64,000 nucleotides of DNA from Cryptomeria japonica (Eukaryota > Streptophyta > Pinopsida > Cupressales > Cupressaceae): contig NC_081408.1 in the NCBI RefSeq assembly GCF_030272615.1, positions 62,120,614-62,184,613 on the forward strand, read 5' to 3'. Below, piece after piece: positions 33,176-43,303 of the stretch. How positions within the stretch are numbered: position 1 is the first letter of the stretch; each line of letters begins with the position of its first letter. The notes under the pieces were generated by a model. That model worked only from the letters and a program-made list of their open reading frames with translations, ran no database searches and was not told the DNA's origin. The position numbers and the translations under genes are program-made.

Positions 33176-34349
33176 TGTTAGGCTTCGTATGGACAGCTAA
33201 TGTACTGAGAGGGGAGGGGTGAATCAGTACTTTAAATCCTTTTAACAACAATATCTTTACTGTTATGCATAAACCAAAAACTGTTGTAACATAAAATAAA
33301 GCTAAAACAAATAGATAACAATCATACATGATTCACTCCATAACACATATATTTTGATTACAGATAAACTCTTCGTTAGAGAGAAAAACTGTGATGGGGA
33401 TGGCACCCACAACTTCACTACTGCAATAATAAAGAGTGCTCGGTTAGAGCTACATGTTTAGCTATTTCTGATAGCTTACCCTATTAGGAGTATTAAGATC
33501 TTTAGATCTACCTTGCTAAAAGATTTTACAACACTTATTCTAAATGCTGCACTTGGTTAAAGGCTTTACAATTTAAAGACTTTGTTAGAGTCTTTTACCC
33601 TGTTAAAGGTTTCTCTTACAACTTCAAAATATTAAAATAAAATCTTTACAAATATCTGCAACTTTACATCTGAAATGTTATAGCAGATTCTATGTGCTCA
33701 AAATAAGATTAGCTTTCTTATAGAATACCTCAGTAACCCATAGAATGACTCGGTAAACCCTTCTTGTTTACTCTGTTTCTTGACTGTTCTCTAAAATCCT
33801 TCTTGGTGACCTCTGTGTCTCTATAACAGTCATCACAATCAGTGCTTTCTTATGTATCACACATGTCTTGCTTCATACACCTCTACATCTCTTCTTATCT
33901 CTCCTTATCTCTACTTATCTCTGATCCCAATTCATGTTTTATAAATAGATCTCTTATGTCGGTGATCTGGTTCATTGCTTCAATCTTACAAACATAATTT
34001 ATCGGATAAATAACCATACAAAATATTTCATTGGATAGACGACCTCAAAATCATACACAATCTAGAAGTGCAATTTCCAATGTGATAACGGTTCTTTGTT
34101 CCTCGATCTTGTAACATGTTTCCATATGTGTGTCTAGGTTCAATGAATCTGGTAACACATTTCACTCGGTGTATCATTATTTCTGCTCAGTAGACATTCA
34201 GTGTTACTCGGTAGATAGCTCGGTGTATACTTTCTTTTATAACCGACTACTCTGTGCATACCGACTGAATGTTTTGGTAGTAGTAACCGACTAAAGTATA
34301 TAGAATGACTTTGGATATAAAACTAATGGCAACTTAATAAGTAGTAACA
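33176..34349 (-). repeat. 5' LTR of A2
   Basis: 1174 bp, matching 26358-27516. A CTTATCTCT repeat is expanded near 33895-33925. The outer end is followed by the target duplication GTTGG. Confidence 0.93.
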
Positions 34350-34354
34350 GTTGG

Positions 34355-34589
34355 ATCCCTTAAAGGAGAAGAGTAGAGGATACATACTTTGGTAGAGGAG
34401 GATGACAAATGGTGGATGCAAATCCACAAGAGAGAATTGTAGTGAGAAGAGATACATGATGATGATGATTGTTGTTCGGATGAGATACTAGAAGAGAGGG
34501 AAAAAGAAGTGATTTCGTGGACCTAACATAATGATGAAGTTCACTAGAAGTTGTTTACAACCTAGATGGGTGATTCTATTAACTAACTC
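34355..34589. other. Unassigned flank between A2 and the LINE relic
   Basis: Purine-rich on the plus strand, like 25463-26352, with which it was continuous before A2 inserted. No gene is recognised. Confidence 0.4.
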
Positions 34590-34724
34590 CATCTTGTGAG
34601 TTCTACTCATGATTTCTATTCCTATAACAGGAGAAAAACTCCAACATTATTTAGTTAGATCTTTGAGACCATCCACACACAAGCACATCTTTTCAAACTT
34701 GAATGGATATTTGACTAGTATACC
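34590..34724 (-). pseudogene. LINE ORF2 fragment, continuation of the copy at 42591
   Basis: On the minus strand, directly after the target duplication, the sequence reads YPFKFEKMCLCVDGLKDL. This is the conserved segment that follows SDHYPISLLL in plant L1-type LINEs, and SDHYPISLLL is found at the other side of element F (42605-42640). F is therefore inserted in LINE ORF2. Similarity fades near 34600. Confidence 0.65.
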
Positions 34725-35966
34725 TGTAAAGTGGAAAATCGAACCCCAAGTGTTCCCCCCCCCACTCCAAGGAGAAAGGAGGTCACTAGGATTGACGGTT
34801 TTTACTTAGGAGAGACTTTACATTCAAAAGAGGGGTTGAAACCCACAAGATCCAATCCCACACAATGCAAGACTGGATTCTAAATGAGTTTAAAGGGTTG
34901 AGACAGCAAGGCTACCCTCTTTTGTAAAGAATGTAGATAGAAGGATTGAATTAGGAGTGTAGGTGAAAGTAAGAAAGATTCGCTTGCAGACAAAAATAGA
35001 AACATGGGATGAAGCTGCGGACCTAGAATTAGCAGTAAAATGTCGAGACGATGCTGTCCTGCAAGTTTGAGCAAAAGTTGACGGGACGATGGCGCCCAAC
35101 GTGCACATGGTCCTCTAAAAAATCCGCGAAACGAAGGGGGATCTGTTCGTCTCTGCACAAGGGTTCCAGATCTTCAATTATAGCCACGTACCTGCAACCT
35201 ACACATAGAAAAGAGAGGACAATTGGGGGGTTAGGGATTAGGGGTTTGCCTTTAGGTCAAACCCCGGTTTTGGAATTAACCAAGAAATGAGAATGCTGTA
35301 AATGTAAATGTTTGTAATGTAAACAAGTACTGATACCTTGTTGTAAGAATGTTTGTATTCTTACATGCTAAGGTGTAAATGATATTGTATGTTGTAAGTG
35401 ATCTCCTCTTCAATGGTTGAATCCTTGTCTTGAATGCAACACTTAGCCTTGAATGGAGACTTAGAATGCTCAATTGCTTGAAGAAATGCTTGAACACTTG
35501 AATGTTTGAATATCGCTTTCGCTACCTATCTTTTTCCTCTTTTTCCCTACCCTTTCTGAGAGGGGAAATGTAGTTTATATATTTGTCAATTAGGGCTGAT
35601 AGACTAATTTTTACGACCTTAGGCTGACCAGGAAACATTATTTCCCAAATTGCAAACATAAAGACCCGATGCCCCATAAGAGACCGGGCCCGAAAATAGG
35701 GCCAGGGACCAGGGCGCTAGGTGCGATGGTCTTGGGGGACCAGGGCATTGGGCGCCTTAGTCCTGAAGGACCAGGGCGCTGGGCACCATGGTCCCACCTC
35801 CCAAGATAGTAGGGTGCAAGGAGGGATCATGCCAAGGTGCAGAAAAATGCAGTTTGCGGTTTCGCAAATAGGTTTCGAGGTCTCCATTCAGGTTTAGTGT
35901 TGCATCACCATTGTGAAGACCCAAATGCAGTCGAAATTGCAAGTGTCACAATTTTAGGACGTTACA
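34725..35966 (-). repeat. 3' LTR of element F
   Basis: 1242 bp, TGTAAAG to GTTACA on the plus strand. It contains one quasi-palindromic module (35081-35114) and three tandem units of a GC-rich 30-bp motif (35704-35794). Confidence 0.95.
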
Positions 35967-35982
35967 TTTAGCCCCCACTTTA
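35967..35982 (-). other. Polypurine tract of element F
   Basis: Minus strand AAAGTGGGGGCTAAA, adjoining the 3' LTR. Confidence 0.8.
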
Positions 35983-36718
35983 GCGGGAGTATAAGCGTAT
36001 GCCCATACTTCCAGTAAAGTACAAGGAAACAACATTGAAAGACTTTCACCACGTCAAGGAGGCAAGATACACCAAGCCCCCAGTGGACTAAGGATCTTAC
36101 GGCTTCGATTGACAAAGTAAAAGGGAAGATCACGAGGGAGAACCATGACTATCAGTAGTAAGGTTCCCTCACTATGAGTCATGCAAGAAAAATACCAAAA
36201 ATTTTCAAGGCAAAGCTAAGTTTGCCAAGAAATTTTCAAGTATCTTGAAGAGATATGGATGGGGTGTATGCCCCCCTACATTAAAGCGATCGCACACGCA
36301 TCATTCGGGGTGATTGCTTTAAGGTACTGATACACATAAGAAATGAGAAGGGAAAGGAGCACGTTATCACAAAGATTTAGCCCCCAAGTGTGAGATAAAC
36401 CCAAGGATAATAGACACAAAACACGAAGTACAAAGTGACTTCACTTTCCTTGGGGTCAGTATGCTATATGATAATTCATATATATCATATGTATGTATGC
36501 ATAATTTTTCTTCATTCCCCAATCAAGGAAGGTCACCTAGAAGAAGGGAACACATGTGTCTTTTGAGTCAACATGAGAGAGACCAAAAGAGATCTCAATG
36601 CTTTGCATCATCCTCAAGTAGACAACACTAAGGACAACAAATAGAAGAATGAGAATAACACATAGAAGAACTAACAAAAGAAAGAGAGGAGGAGAAAGAG
36701 TCTTCTATGCTAATGAAA
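35983..36718 (-). other. 3' non-coding region of element F
   Basis: No gene is recognised. This is where pol would lie in an autonomous gypsy element; only about 0.7 kb of non-coding sequence is present. Confidence 0.6.
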
Positions 36719-39694
36719 CTAGTCTAGCACGTCATCCACCCCCCGATCTTGCTGATCAATATTTCGGGAAGGCAGGAAACACGCTAGCGGAGGAACATCC
36801 AACACAACAGATGGAGCTATCACAAGATCCAAACAAGGGCTATGTTCATGTTCCAAGCCATGTTGTTCTTGTCTAGGAGCTAGGATAAGTGCTTTAGAAA
36901 ATTCGTTAGATAAATGGTTATCAACATCAACATATTCATATTCACTATCAGAAGAAAGAGGAGTAGCATTTTCATCATGAATAACATTTTCATCTATATC
37001 ATCATCAAGATTTATAAAAATAGGATCTTTCACTCGCACAGGATCAAAATCATCATGCATCTTATGTTTAGGAGATTTTGGCTCAATTTCCGGCTGAGGG
37101 GAAAATGGAATAATACTAGCTGAAGGTGTTTTTGGAGATTGCAAAGTTTGAGAAGCAGCTGCCTAAGCTCTAAGACGACGGTTTCATCGGCGTTCATGCA
37201 CAGAATGATTTCATCTAGTCTTAGTAGGAAGTGGAGAAGATTGAGGAGGAGGAATGTTCTCATCCTTATCACTTGGGTGTTTAGGTTGTGGTCTCTTAGG
37301 TTGGTTAATAGGAGAAGAGGAAGGTCTCTTTTCTCTATAAAAGGAAGGAGGAGGAACCACTCCATATAAAGGAGGAATATTTGGTTTAGGAAGGAGACCA
37401 AGTCCATCATGACGAGGAGGTATAGGTCTACTTTTAGAAAGTTTATTAGACATAGACATAGTCACATCCATAGGAATGGGTTGGGAATCTTCTTGAGGAA
37501 AGACATTAGTTTTATCTTTCAAAGGAAGAACTTCCTTCTCAAGAATGATAGGAATATCAAGTTTGGGTGTTCTAGGTTCTCTTAGAGATAGGATCATTTC
37601 TGTTTTCCACTTTTGATAAGATTTGAAAAGATGATCACTTCGCGGAGGAAGAGATTGGAATTGTTTAGGCCAAAAATAATCAATAGGAACGCTAGAAGTT
37701 CTTTCAGCTGGTTTAAAGAGACTATGATTGACAGTAACAACTTCACCATTATGGGGAAATTTCAAACATTTATGAATAGGAGAAGCAATAGCTTTCATGG
37801 AAGATAGCCAAGGATAGCCTAGCTTCACACGAAATTGTTCGGATGAAGGAATAATAGAAAAGCTCACATCAAGGGATTTGTTATGAACTTCAATAGGTAA
37901 TGTAATAGAACCAATTGTAGGAGAAGAAAATGCATCAAATAATTTCACAACCACATTTGTTTTGTCATAGATCACTTGATTCAATTGCAAAGTAAAAAGA
38001 AATTCTTTAGTAATGACATTAACCATGCAAGAAGGATCAATAAGTACTCCACGGCAAGGTGTATTCTTGACTCTTGCAACTATATATAAAGGACCATCAG
38101 GCGCCCTGATAGTTTCACTAGAATCAAATGTGATGGAAGGTTCTTTAGGGATTTCTTGTTGCTCTACAAAGTTAATCACATTCGGAGTCATAGACACAAG
38201 ATCTCTAGGTGAGACAGAGGAATCATTAGTATCAATCGCATTAGCGGTATGAGAAGGTAATGGATCAGTAAAAATCTTAAGATTTTGGTTAGGAGGAGCT
38301 ACAAATGTGTTGCCTTTATCATTCACACCAGAAACAGAGATAGTATTATTATCAATCAAATCTTGAATTTTACCCTTTAAAGCAAAACATTTTTCAGTAT
38401 TATGCCCAGGTTGACGATGAAATTGACAAAAAGATTTGTTATCAAAATAGGGTGAATTAATCTTTGCAAGATCTATTTGCCTTATAGGAGGGAGAGTAAG
38501 CATATTTTGTTCGAACAACTTATTCATAATACTATGCAATGATTCATTCAAAGGAGTAAACTTTCTTTCTTTCTTGAAAAACTTAGAAATAGGAGGCACA
38601 CCTGATGCCGCATTCACATTGTTGTTGATGATGTTTTCATTGAAATTAACAAACTCTCTGTTCAATTTAAACTTCCCAAATGGTTGTTGACTACTATCAC
38701 CCTTATCACTCGGAGCCATAGGATTTGCTTGTTCCATTTGACTCACAGTCAGTTGATAATTGTGAAGAGTCGCACACAACTGTTGGAAAGAAGTAAACTC
38801 AGAAAATAGAAGTTTGTCTCGAATATCTTTTTGTAAATTAGAAATAAAGATTCTTTGAACATCATTGTCAGGCACTGGAAAAGAAATTTGAGCACACAAA
38901 TGCTTATATCTACCAATGAAATCAGTCACTTTTTCTTTAACACCTTGTTTACAATGCATTAAATCAATCAAAGTAACTTTAGGACCTATATTGTTTTGAA
39001 ATTGTTGAATAAAAGCATTTGCAAGTTGTTGGAAAGAAGTAATAGAATAGGAAGGCAACGAGCAATACCATTGTAGAGCCTTATCTCTTAATGTTCTAGT
39101 AAACAGTTTTGCAAGCAACCTTTGGTCATGAGCAAAATCAGTACATATTTTTTGAAAAGTCTTAACATGTGTTAAAGGATCACCCTTACCATTATAAAGC
39201 TCCAACTGTGGGATTTCAACATGCTTAAGGGGGATAGCTCGAACAATGTCAAGAGAAAGTGGGCACGCAACATCAAATGTGGGCACACTAAACTTAGATT
39301 GATTGATAGAGGCAATTTGTTGCTGTAAAGAAGAGACAGTTTGTGCAAGATTGTTGATGGTCACTTCAGTCGAAGAGTTCATATTAGACATGTTAGATTG
39401 TGATGGAGGTATTATGTTATTAAAAGAAAGTATTGATTGAGAATGAGGTGGCGGGACACTATGATGGTTAGTCATAGGAGATGATTGGAAAAGAGGAGCA
39501 CTACAAGGAGGAATGGAATGATTAAATGAATTGCCCCCTTGCGCCATGTTCATTCGTGAAGATGTAATAGGGACACTTATTGAAGGAATGAATGAAGAAG
39601 TCAGATTGAATGAAGGAAGAGGGTTAATTGAAGAGGAAGGATTGCCCCCATGACTGGTGATCATGGGCAGAATATCTTGTATTGAAGTAGTCAT
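36719..39694 (-). CDS. Gag/protease-like protein of element F (827 codons open, then an in-frame extension after three stops)
   Basis: It starts MTTSIQDILPMITS at 39694. After a Ser/Pro/Asn-rich N-terminus comes a gypsy gag domain: CPLSLDIVRAIPLKHVEIPQ, LYNGKGDPLTHVKTFQ, LARTL-like FTRTLRDKALQWYCSLP, FIGRYKHLCAQIS. A zinc-finger-like CQFHRQPGHNTEKC lies near residue 425. A retropepsin-like fold follows, with VLIDPSCMVNVI at the active-site position and VKLGYPWLSSMKA. The catalytic D-T/S/G-G pattern is D-P-S here, so activity is doubtful. The open frame ends at 37211. Translation in the same frame continues to 36719 through three stops (TGA, TGA and TAG at about 37211, 37190 and 37174), each where CGA or CAG would be expected. 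RT and integrase are absent. Confidence 0.82.
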
Positions 39695-40167
39695 TATGTT
39701 TGATGTAAAAGTAGGTAACTAGCAATAGAAGTTGTCAAAGGAGTAGAATGATTGACGTGAGTAGGAGGTTGTGTATAACCTAAAGTTTCAACACAACTCT
39801 TCATAGGCATCACATTCGAATCCACAATGTGTGCAATACCACACAAAATATCAATTCCATTCTTATCACTTTGAACAATACGTTTTAGACCCTCAATTAA
39901 TGAAAGAGCTTGACTATTGGGGTATTCTTGAGACATCCATTTCTGACAATCATCAAATTGGTTATCCAATTTCAAAAGTTGTTCTACAGAAACCTCATGG
40001 AGAGCTTCTTCATCGTCAGGAGGATTAGAGGAATTACCCGTGTCCTCGTTAAAAAGGTCATTCAAATTAGGTTCCATCTCCTCGGTAATTAAACCTTGGA
40101 AAGACTTAATTCTAAGGCTTCGTCTAACGGGAATAGTGTAAGTAGGACTTATTGTTGTAAAACTCAT
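39694..40167 (-). CDS. Small upstream ORF of element F (157 aa, unknown)
   Basis: MSFTTISPTYTIPVRRSLR to ASYLLLHQT. The N-terminus is basic, followed by an acidic middle (DDEEALHEVSVEQLLKLDNQFDD) and a predicted helical part, LSLIEGLKRIVQSDKNG. I do not recognise a domain. Its stop and the start of the 827-codon ORF share bases in a TAATG arrangement (39692-39696), so the two are in different frames with a one-base overlap. This could allow reinitiation, or it could be the scar of a single-base indel in one longer gag. Confidence 0.65.
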   Translation of the reverse strand: MSFTTISPTYTIPVRRSLRIKSFQGLITEEMEPNLNDLFNEDTGNSSNPPDDEEALHEVSVEQLLKLDNQFDDCQKWMSQEYPNSQALSLIEGLKRIVQSDKNGIDILCGIAHIVDSNVMPMKSCVETLGYTQPPTHVNHSTPLTTSIASYLLLHQT

Positions 40168-41329
40168 GCACTAAAGAGAGAGAGAAGGTTTTGAATTTAG
40201 AGGTAGCAAATTTCAATAAAATCAGCCAATCTCCTAGATTTAAATTGTTAAATGCAATCACGACAATCTCCCGAAATTTCGAAAAAAATGTCAGGGACCG
40301 TGGCGAACGGAGTGCACACGGTCCTCGCAACTTTTTTCAAAATTTTCAGGGATGAAAGTTATGAAAATTTTAAAGCTAATCTGAAAAAATTGAGTGATTT
40401 TACGATCTGTAGATAGGCCAAATTAAAGTTGCAATCTCAAAATTGAACCCTACCAAGATTGTTGAAAAATGCAAAATTTGAATTTTGAAAAAGAGAGGGA
40501 AACTGAAATTTTGAATTTTATGATTTTAGAGGGAATACTAAGAGCAATGCAAGTTTTGAAATTTAAAAGTTGACTCAATTTCGTGCAAAATTAACCTTTG
40601 CAAGCGGAAATCAAAGTTGGTGTAATTAAACACTTAATTTCAAAAGTCACAAATTGCAAAAATTTGAATAAAGCACTGAAACTTTGAATGAATGTCAACA
40701 CACTTTTCAGATTTAGGACACTAAGAAACACAATTTGGACACAAAATTTCAATTTCAACAATTTTTGAATGATTAGAAGCCTTAATCCAAGCAATCACTA
40801 GACCAACTTTGACTTTAATTTTGAAAGTGTTAGAATTGATGAAGTCAGCCAAGATTCTGGATTTTAGCAGAAAAATACAATAAAATCTAGCTCCCGAAAT
40901 TTCGGAAAAAATGTCGGGGACAATGGCACTCGGGGTGCACACGGTCCTCGCAACTTTTTTCCAGATTTTCAGGGATGAAAGATATTATGATTTTGTTGCG
41001 GAATCCAAAGTTACAGCCGATTTGGAGGTGTTTTGATTAGTGAAGTTGTCGGTCAAAGGTTGAATCAAGAGGGTTTTAAAAATTAGGGTTTTGACACTTA
41101 ACCACTTAATTTTCAGAATTAAAGCACAAATATGAATTGATAATTTGCAATAGAAGGGTAGATCTGAAACAAGCATTAACAATTAGACATTTCGCAAGCT
41201 CAATTACTAAAAAGAAAATTTTGGGTTTTCATGCAATTAACCTCTAAAATTTGTAAAAGATCAAACATGGAAATGCAATTAAGGAGGAAAATTTTTTAGA
41301 TCTAAACATAAATAATCAGAAAGGGTGTT
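40168..41329 (-). other. 5' leader of element F with two quasi-palindromic modules
   Basis: Non-coding. It contains two copies, about 625 bp apart (40262-40360 and 40888-40985), of a roughly 95-bp module. The core is GGAC..TGGC....GTGCACACGGTCC, and the AT-rich arms CCCGAAATTTCG and CAACTTTTTTC..ATTTTCAGGG are inverted relative to one another. Confidence 0.7.
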
Positions 41330-41345
41330 CACGTCGGGTTCACCA
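41330..41345 (-). other. Primer binding site of element F
   Basis: Minus strand TGGTGAACCCGACGTG, three bases inside the 5' LTR. The same site is used by E (63372) and, with changes, by D (53967). It begins with TGG, as expected for a tRNA CCA end; I cannot name the tRNA. Confidence 0.75.
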
Positions 41346-41348
41346 AAA

Positions 41349-42590
41349 TGTAAAGCGGAAAATCGAACCCCAGGTGTTCCCCCCCCCACTCCAAGGAGAA
41401 AGGAGGTCACTAGGATTGACGGTTTTCACTTAGGAGAGACATTACATTCAAAAGAGGGGTTGAAACCCACAAGATCCAATCCCACACAATGCAAGACTAG
41501 ATTCTAAATGAGTTTCAAGGGTTGAGACAGCAAGGCTACCCTCTTTTGTAAAGAATGTAGATAGAAGGATTGAATTAGGAGTGTAGGTGAAAGTAAGAAA
41601 GATTCGCTTGCAGACAAAAATAGAAACATGAGATGAAGCTGCGGACCTGGAATTAGCAGTAAAATGTCGAGACGATGCTGTCCTGCAAGTTTGAGCGAAA
41701 TTTGACGGGAGGATGGCACCCGACGTGCACACGGTCCTCTAAAAATTCCACGAAACGAAGGGGGATCTGTTCGTCTCTGCACAAGTGTTCCAGATCTTCA
41801 ATTACAGTCGTGTACCTGCAACCTACACATAGAAAAGAGAGGACGATTGGGGGGTTAGGGATTAGGGGTTTGCCTTTAGGTGAAACCCCGGTTTTGGAAT
41901 TAACCAAGAAATGAGAATGCTGTAAATGTAAATGTTTGTAATGTAAACAAGTACTGATACCTTGTTGTAAGAATGTTTGTATTCTTACATGCTAAGGTGT
42001 AAATGATATTGTATGTTGTAAGTGATCTCCTCTTCAATGGTTGAATCCTTGTCTTGAATGCAACACTTATCCTTGAATGGAGACTTAGAATGCTCAATTG
42101 CTTGAAGAAATGCTTGAACGCTTGAATGTTTGAATATCGCTTCCACTACCTATCTTTTTCCTCTTTTTCCCTACCCTTTCTGAGAGGGGAAATGTAGTTT
42201 ATATACTTGTCAATTAGGGCTGATAGACTGATTTTTCTGACCTTAGGCCGACCAGGAAACATTATTTCCCGAATTGCAAACATAAAGACCTGATGCCCTA
42301 TAAGAGACTGGGCCCCAAAATAGGGCCAGGGACTAGGGCGCTGGGCACCATGGTCCTGGGGGACTAGGGCGCTGGGTGCCCTAGTCCTGAAGGACCAGGG
42401 CACTGGGTGCCATGGTCCCACCTCCCGGGACAGCAGGGTGCAAGGAGGGATCATGCCAAGGTGCAGAAAAATGCAGTTTTCGGTGTCGCAAATAGGTTTC
42501 GGGGTCTCCATTCAGGTTCAGTGTTGCGTCACCATCGTGAAGACCCAAATGCAGTCGAAATTGCAAGTGTTGCAATTTTAGGACGTTACA
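41349..42590 (-). repeat. 5' LTR of element F
   Basis: 1242 bp. Module copies lie at 41704-41738 and 42326-42420. The outer end GTTACA is followed by the target duplication ATACC. Confidence 0.95.
42198..42205 (-). promoter_or_regulatory. TATA box of the element F 5' LTR
   Basis: Minus strand TATATAAA, about 385 bp from the outer LTR end. The GC-rich tandem motif (42326-42420) lies 120-220 bp upstream, the position of an enhancer-like region. Confidence 0.55.
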
Positions 42591-43303
42591 ATACCATCAT
42601 ACTGCAATAACAAGGAAATAGGATAATGATCCGATCCTAAGATTAGGAGGATATTCACCTAAAAAACAAAAGGATAGTCTACCCAATTACCCGCAAAAAA
42701 GAAATGAACAAATTTCTCTGCATTGTTTGAAAACCCTTGTCTTCGACTAGTCCAAGTAAAAGCTCCATTCTTATGCTTGATTTCCAATAGTCATTACATG
42801 TGACAAATTTTTGGAAGTTTGTTTGGACTACCCTAAGCAAAACATTACCTCCTCTTTTGTCTACATTTTCCAGGGGTGCATTAAAATCACCCCTAATAAT
42901 CATTGACCATATTGTACTAATCATGAATAATGCATGAGAGATGATTTCATACCTGTTTTTTTTACTTATACTTGTGGGACCATAAATATTAAGAATGATA
43001 ATTTCACCACCAATGGTATTGAGAGATTTTAATTAGCTACTAGTGTTTATCCTAAACTAGCATGTTTTCTCTCACCATAACAAGGGCCCATAAGAAATCT
43101 AGACCACCAGACACCCCATCTTCTTGCACAAAGAACCCTTTCCAAAACTTCCAACTTCTAAGACTCCTTTCGGCCTCTACCCTTTTTAATTTTGTTTCTT
43201 GAAGAAGCACCACATTAGGCCATTTCTGATCAAAACATTGCTTGATCAGGCATCTATTGTCCAAGCCATTGTAAACCCTAACATTCTAGATAAGGTATTC
43301 ATG
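42591..43303 (-). pseudogene. LINE ORF2 N-terminal part (AP endonuclease), minus strand copy
   Basis: On the minus strand: NVRVYNGLDNRCLIKQCF, then WPNVVLLQETKLKRVEAER (endonuclease QETK motif), IIRGDFNAPLENVDKRGGN (GDFN motif), GAFTWTSRRQGFSNNAEK and ILGSDHYPISLL (SDH motif). These are the ordered motifs of an L1-type apurinic endonuclease. Several frame changes and stops are present. RT is missing; the piece at 34590-34724 is the next part, separated by element F. Confidence 0.85.

Larger units (their letters stand above)
26358..34349 (-). mobile_element. Complete non-autonomous Sirevirus-like element A2
   Basis: About 8.0 kb on the minus strand, the sister of A1 over its full length. LTRs are 26358-27516 and 33176-34349, and the target duplication GTTGG is perfect (26353-26357 and 34350-34354). 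It has the same gene order as A1: primer site, coiled-coil and zinc-knuckle gag, long second ORF, multiple polypurine tracts. No pol is present. Independent target duplications in A1 and A2 show that this pol-less structure has transposed as such more than once. Confidence 0.92.
34725..42590 (-). mobile_element. Complete gag-only Ty3/gypsy-type LTR element F (non-autonomous)
   Basis: 7866 bp on the minus strand. The LTRs are both 1242 bp (34725-35966 and 41349-42590), and the target duplication ATACC is perfect (34720-34724 and 42591-42595). In element order: 5' LTR with TATA box, a primer site CACGTCGGGTTCACCA (plus strand), a 1.2-kb leader with two copies of a palindromic module, a 157-codon ORF, an overlapping 827-codon gag/protease-like ORF with an extension, a 3' non-coding region, the purine tract and the 3' LTR. 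No RT, RNase H or integrase is present. By eye the LTRs are about 95 percent identical. Confidence 0.93.

Noticed and set aside
33890-33930. CTTATCTCT repeat as a regulatory array
   Set aside because: It is a short microsatellite-like expansion differing between the two LTRs of A2, best explained by slippage.
36719-37144. Separate 141-aa gene downstream of the element F gag
   Set aside because: It is in the same frame as the 827-codon ORF and separated from it only by three point stops, so I treat it as the end of that gene.
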